A stretch of 64,000 nucleotides of DNA from Escarpia spicata (GCA_963995525.1 OZ023214.1:10282331-10346330); one strand, 5' to 3'; counted from the stretch's first letter, positions 42,001 to 53,110 are shown. Translations and numbers: made by a program. Notes: a model not told the origin generated them from the letters alone.

Positions 42001-45000
42001 ACCATGTGACCTGTTGCCTAGCAACAAGGTCTGCCAAGCCTTGAAATTGTGCATCCAAATATTTTTCTTTGTGACAAAACCGTAGAAGAAATGCTAGGAG
42101 AATTTCTCATGGGAAAGATTGATATGACTGATGTCATGCCGCTCTTGTGATGTAATATGCAATCTATAGATATTTTGGTTGGCCAGGCTTGCCAGAGGTC
42201 ACATGCATAATTACGGTTGTGACGCAGACAAACAGCAACATATGGAGTCCAACAATTTAGTTGTTTATGCACAGATGAAACTCACCGTATATGTTGTCTA
42301 TGAAGGTTTGTATACTGAAGCCAGTGTAGTTGGCACACATAGTGATGTTGCTGTCATTGTGGACGGGGTGTAGTAGGGGGTTGGTATCAGGGTAGGGCAC
42401 GCACATCTCTCCAGTGGCGATCATACTCACTACAACTGTCACGATGACGCCCGTCACGATCTGTAGGAACAATCATAAGGAAAGGATAACTTTATTTGTC
42501 CAAACAGCAAAAACATCAATAAATGACTGAAAAACACTATAGACTATACACACAGTGTACACAGAAATAATGAACTGTAAATATGTAAAATATACAATAA
42601 CAAACAAACTACATTTAGTAACAGAAGTTTGCAGTGGGATGGGTGACTGCTACTAAGACAAAAAATGGTCGTTATCGTAAGACCCACCCAAACTAAAAAT
42701 ATGTTCTTTATGTAACGATTCCTACATTTTATATAACAAAAAGAAAAACAAAACTAAAATATGAATACAAAATACTGATTGTATAAAAACTCTGCAAGCA
42801 CAGACATGCCACTTGTTCGTGGCTGTTATCCACTCTGATTTATAAACCCCATACAAATCTGTATTACTTCATTTCTTTCTTTCTAACATATGTTCCAAGA
42901 TAATAGATACTGTGATATTCAACAGAATAGAAACATACTTGCAAACTACGCCTCATCAGTTTGGATTTAAGCCAAAATATGAAATGGAGCTGTGTGTGTT
43001 TACGTTTAAGGAATTATTAAGATTTTACACTAAACATGGTTCAGCTATGCGTTTCTGGATGCGTCAAAAGTATTTGATCGAGTCAATCGATATAAGCTGT
43101 TAACGAAAATTAGAACAGTGAGACGTACTGAAATATATTCCAAGAATACTCAGCAATGAAATTAGAAACTTTCATTTTTCATATCCAAGAATCATGTTAA
43201 ATTACCTGGTAGAGCCTTTCGTTGACGTGTCACGCCGACTTCATCAGTACCTATGACGCTAAATGACGTCATCGTACACGTGAGGCAGTTCGTAATTGTC
43301 CTCGTCTCTGTTGATGGGTGTTTTGGTTTTTCTGATCCAGATGGCTTCTTTGATCTGCCGTGTACGATGACGTCATTCAGCGTCATAGGTACTGACGAAG
43401 TCGGCGTGACACGTCAACGAAAGCCTTTACCAGGTAATTTAACATGATTCTTGGATATGAAAAATGAAAGTTTATAATTTGAAAACGAACTATCCTGAAG
43501 AATGTTCAGTAATACTCAGCAATGAGCTTAATAAGCAATGTGTATGTATCCGATGGGGATCTACATACTCTGGTTTATTCTCGGAGTTAAGCAACGTGGA
43601 AAGTTATCCCCTTTACTTTTTAACATTTACATGGACAATTTGAGTGTACAATTATACAAACAACATATTGGTTGTAGGCTGGGTACTATGGTTGTTAATC
43701 ACCTGATATACATTGATGACCTACTTCTATTCACTCCTTCCGCCAAGGGACTACAAACTTTATTTGAAGTATGTTACTCTTATGGGTGTGAGCATGACAT
43801 TCAGTATAATGCTGATAAATCCCTGGTCATGTACTTTAATTCTAGAAATTCTAATCTTGCCAGGGAAATGACTTTAGGAGGAAAGAAACTAAACTTTGCC
43901 ACCTCTTGGGCATGTCATTTGTAACGACTTATCGTTTGAGGCAGACATTCAAGCCAACGTGAGACTTCTTTATGCAAAAAGTAACATGTTACGGCAAACA
44001 TTTCATTTTTGCTCTATTGCTGTAAAGAATAAGCTGTTTACTGCATATTTCAGTAATATTTATATGTGTGCGCTATGGGTTAATTTTTAAAAAGTTATTG
44101 TTGCCTATAACAATTCATACAGAATATTGAACAATCTGTCGATGAGATGTAGCGCTAGCCACATGTTTGCTACAGCCAATGTGAAATCATATAAATGTGT
44201 TATCAGAACAGCTATTTTTAGCTTAATCACGAGTATTAACAGGTCTGTTAATACAATTATTCAGAGTATTGTTACTAGCGACATGTACAGTACGTCGCAG
44301 TTGCGGCATCAGTGGATCAAGGCTCTGTATAATTTTTTTTATAATTTTTAATATCCTGTTTTTATTAACATATTTATTTTTTATCTTTATTTATTTGTTT
44401 CTATTTTATATGGATGTTTTTATCAATGTACTTTTTTTAATATGGACACAATACTTGTCTGAAATAAAAACATTATTATTATATTATTATTATCATTGGT
44501 TAACCAACATGCAGCATTCTGAGCAAGTGTCGCCTTCTACAATGGGCGTGTTACACCAGTAAATAAAAAGAATTTACTGCATTTTATCAGAAATGTGCCG
44601 AGCATAAAACATACTTGCTCTTTGGCTGCTAAAAGTTTGTCAAGAAAATTTTGTTTGCATGACAGATGCTCAAAACGCTTTACACTTCACTCCCTGGTAG
44701 ACCTGTTCAATCGAACACCATCTCGACTTCTCTGGGAAGCATCCAGCCACGCTGCAATTAATGCATGAAGACTATTCATATACAAATATCCACCACTGTA
44801 TATTGCCAGGTACTCTTCCATACAGCTGAGTGAACTGAAGCAACGTAGAGTGAATGAACTTGCCCAACGTTCGACACCGCCGCAAAGGATTCGAACCCGG
44901 GTTCTCTCGGTTGAGAGGCCGAAGCTCTAGCCACAGGGCCATGGCAGTACACAAGTCTTGCCTGCTTCCGTTATAACTGCTGTTTAGTATTTCAAATGTT

Positions 45001-48000
45001 TTGTATACAATTTTAACATTTCGCTAAATTGTTCTTGCTCATAAACAACTTATCAGTAACCTATGAATTTCACGAGACACAGTACTACCTATAATATAAT
45101 GACAAATCAGTTATTTGTCAGGCAGTAAGGTATAGTTGGGTGACTGAATTCACCTCTAATGTCGACAACATTAGAGACTAGGAGACTAAGAGGAGACCAA
45201 ATAGAAGTGTTTGAAACATTGAATGGTTATGAAGATATTGATAAGGGTATCTTATTCAATTAAAGATAGCTGTAAAACCAAAGGGCACAATGCAGCAGCA
45301 GATAAAGAACAGTGTAGGTTGGATATGAGTAAACACCAAAAATCTTCAAAGAGGACAGACAGTAAATGACTGGAACAAATGATCTGATGATTGTGTTAAT
45401 TCTAGCAGTGTAAAATAACTTTAAAAATAGAACTGATAGATATCTGATAAGGGCAGGTTATATGTAGGTGGAATATTGACTCTTGAGGCTCGGTAAGCCT
45501 AAGGCTTCCTAGTCGACATGCCATCCAGAGCACGTAGCTTCGGATGGCAGCCGTTAAACCTGCATTAAAACATGATACTCTCCAGTTCACTTACCATAAA
45601 GATGAAGACTGACGTGCGTGCAAACATGGCGCTGCCAATGAAGCAGACAAGGAGACACAAGACCAGCACCACTGTGCAGTAGAGATACGTCCACCATCGA
45701 TTGCTAGCCTCAAGGCCCCCACTGCCCCCAATAAATGTGCCTGCAACAGCAAAACAATGACATGATTATCTGCACTTTTGTAACATGGCTAAATATTCCT
45801 GTAGTTATTTACCCGTACTTTCTCCATATAGAAAGAAATGCTTTCACAATTTTGAACATCAAACATGTGGTTTGCCCTGTCATTTATATTGTTGAACTGC
45901 TGTTCTTATTATTGGATGATATAGCGTGTTTTCCATGTATGTGTACATATGACTAAATAGATACACATGTCTAAATAAATAAATACAGACTTAAATAAAT
46001 ATGGACAAATAAATAAACATGGCAGAGTAAAGCATTTTTACATCTCAAATCTGCGTAAATTTGAATTTATCTCCAGGACCAAAATCTATGTGTAAATTTG
46101 AATGATTCATCACTTACCTCCTGGACCAAAGTTATCGATGAGCCCCTCTACGAAGCCACTAACATACAAGGCACAACTGAAGATATTGGCAAAGAAGAAG
46201 AGAAGCCCGATACTCCCTCCAAATTCAGGTCCTAACGCCCGACTGATCATGTCTGTGTGACGATGTTAAAGACACATCATGATGCCCATTCTTCACGTAT
46301 TAACATTTATTTATATCATAGTTCCTCGTACTAGTAATAACTAAGTTGGCAATATACTGCCGCATACTGGTATCTAAAACTGATGGTATGTTTGCATTAA
46401 AGTAGCACCCGCAAAATGTCCGAAAGAGCACCTAATAATTAATAACAGTATACATACAAGAAAATTATTACAACCATAATTTATATCATGTTTGTATAAC
46501 TTACTATATAGTGTTATTATTAGAGTAATCAAATATGATGATAATCACAAAAGTGGGCAAAGTGCTTCTTGACAACTTCCAAAGAATTGTTTGTACTCCA
46601 GTCCCCAGGTTAATCTAACCCAGGGGTAGTCCAACTAATGACTTAGCATAGATTTTACTACTAAAATCTTCGTAACGCCATAAATTAAAACGGTATCAAT
46701 GTGTTAGACCTGAAGTAGAGATCTTTGTCAAGGATACAATATGCTCCACCGCACTGTACTTGGCCATTTGTAGAGATGGCACAGATTGAGAGGATCGTGA
46801 GATACAGGATCAGATAAGACAGCCCAAGTTGAAGCAAAGTGAGAATCAGACCCGACTGACCTAGCACAAATCCTGAAAACACAAATGGAAATATTACTGA
46901 ACGTAGTTCATTTCTATGCGATTTAGTTCTTTTAAACATATCCAATATGTGATTTTACCTTGTAGAGTCTTTTGGCGATGTCACACACCAACTTCATCTA
47001 TACATGTGAGAGTTCGTAATTCCCCTCGTCTCGATTGATAACACCGGAGAAAGTACCGACCAAAGTGTTCGTTGTAGCAGCAGAACAAACAACATGGAAC
47101 TTGCCACAAGATCAAAAAGACAAACATTGTGCATATATCAAGGGAGTTCATAGTGGATGGAAGATGTTACAGACTGGGTATCATTTGCTGCAACGGCAAG
47201 AAAGAGTATACTACTATGGGGTGCAAATGCCGACAATATGGCCTGCCTTGCTCTGTGTGTACCAACTCACACATGGCAGATCCCATATGTCACTGAACTT
47301 AAGTTCCACATGGTAAAATATTGTTATTTGGAGGCCATATTGGATTTATGCAAATGAGCTACTCACCCAATCACATCTTAATATATCCCAAGTGAATCCA
47401 TGTGTCCAAAGCTCCTTCTTGAATTTAAAATTACTTAAACATGTCATCTGACAGCAAAGATATGGCAATATTTTGGTTTATGGTAGCCATATTGGATTTA
47501 TGCAAACAAGCTACTTACCCAGTCACATCTTAATATATCCAAAGTGAATCCTTGTGTCAAAAGCCCCTTCTTAGAAATAAAAAATACTTAAATATGTCAT
47601 CTGGCAGCTAAGATATGGCAAGATTTTGATTTATGGTGGCCATATTGGAATTATGCTAATTTTACATATTTTCCATGCAGGGATTTCTTAGGACTTTTAG
47701 TATGGTGTTCTGGAGACATCACAGAACACCACTGTGCCAAAAAAAATTATGTTGCAATTTGTTCCAAGTTGAGTAATAGACAACATTATGGAGCTGTTGA
47801 CATTTGTCTTGGGGACTACATACTTTAGATTTGGAGGAGAAATTTACCAACAGAAGTTTGGTGTAGCCATAGGTAGCCCTGTATCCCCCAGTGTTGTGAA
47901 CTTGTACGTGGAAGATTTGGAGCAGAAAATCATTGCCACGGCACCAAACGATTGCTAACCAAGAAACTGGAAGGGATATGTGGTCCATAATGTGGATGAT

Positions 48001-50169
48001 ATCATCTGCCTACTACACACAGGAAAAGCACAGAAATTACAACAACACATGAACACTGTTGCCCCAACGGGCAGCATCATTTTCACAAGAGAAAAAGAAC
48101 GGACCAACAGCATGCCCTTCCTTGATGCTATGTTCACCAGAAAGGAAGATGGCAGCGTGAAGTCTACACTGTATCGGAAGAAGACACAATGGCCAAGACC
48201 TGAATTTTGCATCCTACCACCCAAACACCAAAAGTTAGGAGTCGTCAAAACCCTGATGAACTGGTGTGAGACGGTAACTTCAGAAGAGGGGGACAAGAAG
48301 GAAGAGGAGAAACACCTAAGAGGAACCCTGAAAGTGTGTGGCTATCCATCTTGGGCTTTGAAAAAGGTGACAGATAGCAACGAGAAGACTGAAAAAATAA
48401 AACGAGCAAGACCTACAGAAACCAAGTAGTCATCCCATATGTGGAGGGAGTCTCAGAGAGGGTACATCGAGTACTGAAGAAGTATGGGGTAACAAGTAAC
48501 AACAGCCACGCGTCCCCACACCACCCTCAGGCACCTGTTGGTACACCCTAAGGATAAAGTGGAGCCAGAAAAACAGGGCGAACTGTACCAAATACCATGC
48601 AAGAACTATGGTGCTCAATATATCGGGGAGACAGGAAGATTGTTCAAAACAAGACTTGAGGAACATAAAAAGGATGAGACTTAAGGAACATAGAAAGGAT
48701 GTTGACAACACAAGGAAAGAGAACTACACGAGGAGCGAGAGAAAAAGATCAACCATCAACAAATCCACCCTCACAGACCACGCAACAACACAAAATCATA
48801 TCATAGACTGGGAGGAAGCGAAAATAGTGAACAAGAAAGACAACAGAAGAACGCGGCAAATAAAAGAAGCCATATGGATCAGAAAAGCCAGGACACCAAT
48901 CAACCGAGATGAGGGGAATTACGAACTATCTCACATGTACGATGACGTCATACATCATGTGTACTGATGAAGTTGGTGTGTCACATTGACGAAAGACTCT
49001 ACAACTTACAAGGTAAATTCACGTATTGGATATGTTTAAAAGAACTAATTCGCATAGAAATGAAATAGTGAAGCCATAATATGACTTACATAACATACAT
49101 AAAACGTACATTTTACAAAAACTCAGTGCCTTTTAATGTTGCATATATAAATAACATCAAGTTAGTGTACCTAATATGGAATTTGAAAGCGTTTGTTCCC
49201 ATAAAATACATTAGTAATCAAAATTATCTATTATAGATGGTTACAAGTCTCAATACTAATTATAAGTTGTTTTAAAAAGCTTGTTGTAACATTATATTTA
49301 AATCAACGTTCCGAGTTAAACTTCCATTGTTAACTGTATTTAAGAAAATGTGTGTACAACATGAATGATATCTACTTACTTTGATCACACTGGCTGCCAT
49401 ATACACCACTTTAGCACTTTATGTTATACGATCAATTATTCTTTTTGCAAAATTACTGGTCACCAGAACTGGCCAGTAGTGAAATAACAAACTTACGGCA
49501 CACGGATAGAAATTTTGTTATCGAGCTGACGAAAATTATATATAGAATATACATGGAGCATGTTGATTCACTGGATTTTTTTATTGAAAAATGGAGAAAC
49601 TCAGAATACATTTTTAATAAATGGCAAATTGGTAATATACTATATAGACTTATATTTATTTAAAAAAATCAATACAATAAAATTATGACCACATATCAAG
49701 AAAATAACGTCATGCATCGTTCAAAAAGGATAACTGAAATGAATGTACAGCGGCGTGAAGGATGCAATGTTGTACAGCTATTATTACTATAGACAGTACC
49801 GTACGGCGCGCCATAACAACTCTACCACAATAATGTCAATAACTCGAGCGATCACAAGATCTTACCTAATCGCAAGAATAACGCAGTACTAAACATCGAC
49901 AAAGCGACTGGGCTAAACACGCCTGCGAATGTCGTGAGATTCCTTCTACTCGCCACTATTCCAGGGTCCGCCATGCTTTCTTCTCGACTCAGGCTAAATA
50001 GGGTGTCCGTCGTTGTTCCAGTGTCGTTGTCTCCCGAGTAGACATGCCCACCATTGTCCCTTTCGAGAAGCGGGGTTCTCTCCCTGTCCGAGCGACGGGC
50101 CACCTCCGGATCTCCGTCCTCCGTGACAGAGGACGACGACAACGACAACATTCTCCTTAAAGATGTCAT
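31908..50169 (-). CDS. SLC12A9: Solute carrier family 12 member 9 (cation-chloride cotransporter-interacting protein), 12 exons
   Basis: This membrane protein of the cation-chloride cotransporter family is known to interact with NKCC1. Exons in transcript order: 50169-49866, 46872-46738, 46252-46118, 45740-45595, 42460-42286, 40383-40276, 40047-39936, 39377-39220, 38876-38794, 35090-34966, 33728-33536, 33041-31908. They join in consistent phase into about 935 codons; the human protein is 914 residues. The start is the first Met upstream of an acidic, Ser-rich cytoplasmic N-terminus. Landmarks: [18 protein letters not shown] in TM1, [94 protein letters not shown] and [19 protein letters not shown]. 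The C-terminus [13 protein letters not shown] matches the family's LVHGV ending but also belongs to a minisatellite. It is tail-to-tail with NEURL4 and divergent from SF3B4. Confidence 0.95.
33056..33075 (+). repeat. GATA microsatellite
   Basis: A short run of about five gata units, about 15 bp upstream (on the minus strand) of exon 12. Confidence 0.9.
33536..33728 (-). CDS. SLC12A9: SLC12A9 exon 11, acceptor in 42-bp array
   Basis: Encodes [40 protein letters not shown] and [14 protein letters not shown]. The acceptor acttgcag/gccgacc and first exon bases are repeated upstream in 42-bp units. The donor is catcag/gtgtgg. Confidence 0.9.
33708..34065 (-). repeat. 42-bp minisatellite carrying the SLC12A9 exon 11 acceptor (about 8 units)
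   Basis: Each unit on the minus strand has catgtttacttgcag followed by acaaaccttcaagtactt, i.e. acceptor plus exon start. Copies of the exon start fall at 33770, 33812, 33854, 33896, 33938, 33980 and 34020. 42 is a multiple of three and the frame is open to 33961. Confidence 0.93.
34066..34675. other. SLC12A9 intron 10, no recognised content
   Basis: The region between the 42-bp array and a SINE tail fragment. A plus-strand open frame at 34324-34614 has no recognisable similarity or supporting splice context. Confidence 0.4.
34676..34775 (+). mobile_element. SINE tail fragment
   Basis: cccagaaacattgagatggt, atagtgcttcaaatgagcag and ggatatataacaactta match the 3' half of the tRNA-SINE family. 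The tRNA-like head is missing. Confidence 0.65.
34966..35090 (-). CDS. SLC12A9: SLC12A9 exon 10
   Basis: Encodes [42 protein letters not shown]. The acceptor is tttctctag and the donor is cttcag/gtaagt. It was found by translation between exons 9 and 11. Confidence 0.9.
35100..36870. other. SLC12A9 intron 9, distal part
   Basis: AT-rich, with a 200-bp C-rich stretch at 35880-36085 in which cactggccacac- and actgaccaa-like words recur. No gene or classified element was recognised. Confidence 0.4.
36876..36965 (-). repeat. Short dispersed repeat, copy 2
   Basis: gggtaattacaactgataag is the complement of the copy at the left edge of the window; cttcaagactggcc is also shared with 60483-60560. 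Confidence 0.55.
36995..38525 (+). repeat. 51-bp minisatellite, about 30 units
   Basis: The unit contains gattggcttccatgcaacca, gtttgtgtgaaataatggct and gtaattgacat; a few units are shorter (ctgttacatgattgg). 51 is a multiple of three, so long repetitive open frames appear on both strands but are not genes. It lies in the SLC12A9 intron between exons 9 and 10. Confidence 0.96.
38794..38876 (-). CDS. SLC12A9: SLC12A9 exon 9
   Basis: Encodes [20 protein letters not shown] and LISWFLVQ. The acceptor is gctaccag and the donor is gttcag/gtggga. This exon was found by translation; it has no long open frame of its own. Confidence 0.88.
39220..39377 (-). CDS. SLC12A9: SLC12A9 exon 8
   Basis: Encodes [40 protein letters not shown] and [12 protein letters not shown]. 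The acceptor is gttttcag and the donor is gtttt/gtaagt. Confidence 0.93.
39936..40047 (-). CDS. SLC12A9: SLC12A9 exon 7
   Basis: Encodes [38 protein letters not shown]. The acceptor is attttgtag and the donor is gaaag/gtcggg. Confidence 0.92.
40276..40383 (-). CDS. SLC12A9: SLC12A9 exon 6
   Basis: Encodes [20 protein letters not shown] and [17 protein letters not shown], the conserved TGIM.GANMSG segment. The acceptor is gttttcag and the donor is tgtcag/gtaacc. Confidence 0.93.
40447..40735 (+). mobile_element. tRNA-derived SINE, copy 4 (best preserved)
   Basis: Box-A-like gcagtggtgcagtggctaga and box B ggttcgaatcc at 40501. The body contains ctgtatgaatgagtacttgg and tgaatgcttcccagagaagt. 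It is antisense to SLC12A9, 60 bp upstream of exon 6. Confidence 0.9.
40925..41495 (+). repeat. ~29-bp degenerate minisatellite (about 21 units)
   Basis: The unit is tgttatttccacaacaacac plus catacaataga, with lengths of 25-30 bp. It lies in the SLC12A9 intron between exons 5 and 6. Confidence 0.93.
41889..41922. repeat. Perfect short hairpin
   Basis: cttgacatggccg and cggccatgtcaag flank a cca loop. No protein-coding context; function unknown. Confidence 0.85.
42286..42460 (-). CDS. SLC12A9: SLC12A9 exon 5
   Basis: Encodes [20 protein letters not shown], then an extracellular loop with possible N-glycosylation sites (NDSN, NYTG) and FIDNIY. The acceptor is cctacag and the donor is atacg/gtgagt. 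Confidence 0.9.
42480..42900. other. SLC12A9 intron 4 segment
   Basis: AT-rich sequence between exon 5 and the LINE; nothing recognised. Confidence 0.4.
42905..44500 (+). mobile_element. Non-LTR retrotransposon RT fragment, interrupted by a Penelope foldback
   Basis: 42912-43103 encodes [35 protein letters not shown] (RT fingers). After the foldback at 43158-43515, 43538-43924 encodes [20 protein letters not shown] and [10 protein letters not shown], the palm motif with IDD in place of ADD. Further broken pieces run to about 44345, followed by a tail with ATT repeats. It is 5'-truncated and degenerate, antisense to SLC12A9. Confidence 0.82.
43158..43515 (-). mobile_element. Penelope-derived foldback element nested in the LINE
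   Basis: Two inverted arms of ~130 bp (ttcatatccaagaatcatg on the left, complement on the right) surround ~90 bp encoding, on the minus strand, the Penelope tail residues [20 protein letters not shown]. gatgacgtcat occurs near both arm ends. Confidence 0.85.
44667..44947 (-). mobile_element. tRNA-derived SINE, copy 5
   Basis: On the minus strand box B reads ggttcgaatcc-like (complement near 44887), with the shared gttctctcggttgagag head and tail near 44690. It lies in SLC12A9 intron 4 in sense orientation. Confidence 0.85.
45150..45575 (+). mobile_element. Non-LTR retrotransposon 3' end fragment with terminal hairpin
   Basis: Broken frames read [20 protein letters not shown] and GYEDIDKGI, the LINE C-terminal motif. 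The end has ctcgg.aagcctaaggcttc and a gccatcc...ggatggc hairpin; related tails are seen near 18690 and 55745. Confidence 0.65.
45595..45740 (-). CDS. SLC12A9: SLC12A9 exon 4
   Basis: Encodes [40 protein letters not shown] and ARTSVFIFM. The acceptor is gttgcag and the donor is tttatg/gtaagt. Confidence 0.9.
46118..46252 (-). CDS. SLC12A9: SLC12A9 exon 3
   Basis: Encodes [45 protein letters not shown]. The acceptor is tcacacag and the donor is caggag/gtaagt. Confidence 0.92.
46738..46872 (-). CDS. SLC12A9: SLC12A9 exon 2
   Basis: Encodes [20 protein letters not shown], then [19 protein letters not shown]. The acceptor is gttttcag. The donor catatt/gtatcc was chosen because it joins GGAY directly to YMISR as in the family; a downstream ttcag/gtctaa would add residues not seen in homologues. 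Confidence 0.82.
46897..49066 (+). mobile_element. Penelope-like element with RT and GIY-YIG remnants
   Basis: The inverted ends share catatccaatatg and its complement, plus agaactaa.tcgcatagaaatg. The interior holds RT motifs [20 protein letters not shown] and a degenerate VDD ([10 protein letters not shown]), the linker [13 protein letters not shown], then [20 protein letters not shown] of the GIY-YIG endonuclease and [20 protein letters not shown] at the C-terminus. Stops and a small duplication within the endonuclease break the frame. It lies antisense in SLC12A9 intron 1. Confidence 0.88.
47310..47665 (+). repeat. ~155-bp tandem duplication inside the Penelope element
   Basis: agtcacatcttaatatatcc and gccatattggatttatgcaa recur with about 150-bp spacing, in two to three diverged units. 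Confidence 0.75.
49866..50169 (-). CDS. SLC12A9: SLC12A9 exon 1 (N-terminus, TM1)
   Basis: ATG at 50169. It encodes a cytoplasmic tail with [13 protein letters not shown], then [20 protein letters not shown] and FLRLG. The donor is gattag/gtaaga on the minus strand. Phase 1. Confidence 0.93.
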
Positions 50170-50356
50170 CTTCTCAGAGACAGCTGAGGAAATTTGAGAT
50201 CAAGCTACGAGTCAACTGACACAGGCCTCCTGACAGTGAATCAGCGTCAGGCGGGGGTGGTTCAGCACGCAATGACGTCATTATGGGAATGCCCCCGCCG
50301 TTTGGGGACGTTGTCAAAACTTGGGGAAACAATTAGCAATATTATTTTCTGTTGGG
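50170..50356 (-). promoter_or_regulatory. Presumed SLC12A9 5' UTR/promoter with CRE palindrome
   Basis: TGACGTCA at 50273-50280 is a full cAMP-response-element palindrome, about 105 bp upstream of the ATG, next to G/C-rich sequence. The upstream limit is set by a Penelope element that begins at 50357. Confidence 0.45.
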
Positions 50357-52180
50357 TATATTTACCTCTCAAAAAAAACTTTTTTGTTTGTTCTCTGTAT
50401 AATTTCGACCACAGCAGACTGAATTTACGATCGTAATATTACCTAGCAGGTACGTCATGTAACACAAGCTGGACCGTGACTGGCGGGAGCTCCTGGCCGA
50501 CGTCTCTGTTCAGTGAAGGTTTCCCCCTGTAGATGTTAATCGCCCATTGGTCTTTCTCCTCTGCCAGTTCTCCTCGAGGTCTAAGATTTCCACATCTTTC
50601 ATTGAACACTGGTGGCCTGTGTTCAACCTGTGTTCGCTTATCACACGTACGATAGATGTTCTTTAAATCGTGTGCCCATGCAGTGCCCTCGCTGTTAATT
50701 TCTCCTACATGTAGTGTTGGTCATATTCTGGGCAGTGGATGTCATATACCACCCCACACTTTGCTGCCTTGTCTGTTTTGCCTTTTTGGTGTACCAGCAG
50801 GGGCCTCAGGTGTTGATCGGTTTGTGATACACTGCATGGTATGTCATATGACTTGAAAATCCTTGCCAATTGTTCAGACAGCTTAATTACTGATATGTAG
50901 GGTAGACCTACATGGCATGTTGTCTTCTGTTGGTTTCTTTTGTGTTGACATTCTTCATATTTTTCCTTGGTCATGTGCTTTTAAACATTCAAAGTTTGTA
51001 ACCGTTCGTTTTCATGCAGAACATTCTTGACTGCATGTGCTCCACCGGTCACTTTGGTTTTATTCTCTTCTTCAGTTACCACATTGTCTGCCCTTTGGAA
51101 GAGTGTCCTCACCACTGATCGTTTGTATTATAATGGGTGGTTTGAATCCCAGTTTAAATACTGGGCTGTATGTGTTGTCTTCCGATACACCTCAACCTTG
51201 GTTGATCGATCATCCTTCAGACATATACATGTGTCTAGAAAGGCTGTGTTGTCATGTTCTGGTTCTACTGTGAACTTGATGTTATCGTCCATTGAATTCA
51301 GATGGTGTGTGAATTGTTCTACATCACTCCCTTGTAGCACTGTGAATGCGTCATCCACGTACCCCAACCAGCCGTCTGGAGGGTGAGGTGCTTCCCTGGT
51401 GGCTCTTTCTTTAAAATGTTCCATGTACAGTTTCGCCACAATCGGGGACACCGGTGAACCCATGGCCGCTCCCTTCTTCTGCTTGTAGAACAATCCATTA
51501 TAACTTAAATATGTGGTGTTTAGACATATATTTCTAACAATGTGGTGATCTGGTCTACTGATAGTTCACATCTGTCTTTCATGGTTGTGTCCTGGTTTAA
51601 TCGGTCCTTGATCACCGATGCTGCCTCTGTCACTGGGATACTAGTGAACAGGGCTGTCACATTGAATGATACAATTTTCCTCCCTAGTGGAACTTCCAGT
51701 AAGTACTTTGCTGCCTTGTACGTACGTTATACTGCCTATACTTGAAACGATGGGTTTTACTGGCACATTGTCCTTGTGGATCTTAGGCAACCCATATAAT
51801 GTTGGCACTGCTTCTGATGTAGGGTAGATCCTATGGTATAGGGCATCCGATATAGTCTTGGTCCTTTTCCATTCTTTCATGGTATTAACTAATTTAGTTT
51901 TGTACACTCTGGTGGGATCCCTTTTCCATTTCTCATAGGTGGTGACATCTGCTAGTAGACCTGCTATCTTTGCAACGCATTCTGTGCTTCATAATCACTG
52001 TCGCCCTACCCTCGTCTGCTGGTAGAATCTTGATCGTCCTGTACCTCCTCAGGGTTTAAAATGCTTTCCTCTCTTCCGCTGATATATTAGACCGTAAATT
52101 AAGTCTGCTGAAGATGGCCGCGATATGCGGTCGAAATTATACAGAGAAAAAACAAAAACGTTTCTTGAGAGGTAAATATA
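50357..52180 (-). mobile_element. Second, different Penelope-like element
   Basis: Inverted ends: tatatttacctctcaa at 50357 and its complement ending at 52180, both followed inward by ctctgtataatttcgacc. The minus strand encodes YGLPKIHKDNVPVKPIVSSI, KKGAAMGSPVSPIVAKLYME, GYVDDAFTVL (catalytic YVDD retained), then GVVYDIHCPEYDQHY of the GIY-YIG region and HRLNTGH. Frameshifts and stops separate the parts, so it is a dead copy. It sits immediately upstream of SLC12A9. Confidence 0.88.
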
Positions 52181-52735
52181 CTCAACACGAATAACCAAGA
52201 AACCGGATCATCACTACATTCAAGGAATATTATTTTGGTTTGTGTCGATTACTTTGGGACGTTCTTGGTCATTGTTAACTAAATATTGTGGCTGGCGTAG
52301 CTGACAGCTGATCGAAGTACAGTCATGCATAAGTATTACAGATGCAAACATATTATTATCATTAGGCCCTAATATACCTAATATCAAATTGCTGACAAGT
52401 TGCTCAATTAATCAGTTGTGTAGCATTGACGTACGGTCAACAATCATACCGGCCAACATTGTCCTTATCCCATGTGTAAGGCATGTAGCTACTATAGATA
52501 AGCTCCTGGATCAAGTTATGTACTAGATGATTCCATTTCGGGCTGCAGTTATAAATCTGCGTGTTTGCACTATCAAAACCGAAATACCTAATCAGATAAG
52601 CTTGCTTGATCATACCTACTTAGTAAACAACAATACCGATTAATTATCTTTAAAGGTATGCAACGTACCTGACACAGCAATTTATCGTGATCAACAATCA
52701 TCGACTCGAGTATGTACGTCAACAAGCGGAGTTTG
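52181..52735. other. Intergenic, no recognised content
   Basis: AT-rich spacer between the second Penelope element and the inverted duplication; nothing identified. Confidence 0.4.
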
Positions 52736-53110
52736 CACTTACCTGGGCGGCAGCATCAGTCTCCAAGGCGGTGCAAAAGGAGATAAAAAGGTCAGCATTT
52801 GTAAATATACAATGCTACGGAAATCCTCAATGAATATACTCCAGAAAGACCATACAAACTCATAACCTGTGAGCACTGTCCTCTCGGTGTTGCTCGGCGT
52901 GCTGGGGTGACATAGCAAGACACCAATAGACTTTCCAGCTTCCACATCACGTGACTAAGGAGGATATTGAAAGTGTACCGAGATGGTCTCGGATCAATAC
53001 ACTTTCAATTTCCTCCTTAGGATTTTCGTAGCATTGTATATTTGCAAATGCTGACCTTTTTATCTCATTTTGCACCGCCTTGGAGACTGATGCTGCTGCC
53101 CAGATAAGTG
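52736..53110. repeat. Inverted duplication beside the assembly gap
   Basis: cagcatcagtctccaaggcg at about 52751 is repeated inverted near 53085, and ctaaggaggatattgaaagtg is mirrored at 52998-53022. Both arms encode SVSKAVQ.EIKRSAF.NIQC in opposite directions, so a coding fragment of unknown origin was duplicated. Confidence 0.8.

Noticed and set aside
46685..46740. Extension of SLC12A9 exon 2 to a ttcag/gtctaa donor
   Set aside because: It would insert [10 protein letters not shown] between GGAY and MISR, which family members do not have; the gtatcc donor gives the conserved join.
49421..49663. Plus-strand frame of 80 codons in SLC12A9 intron 1
   Set aside because: AT-rich, no recognisable similarity, no splice or start context.
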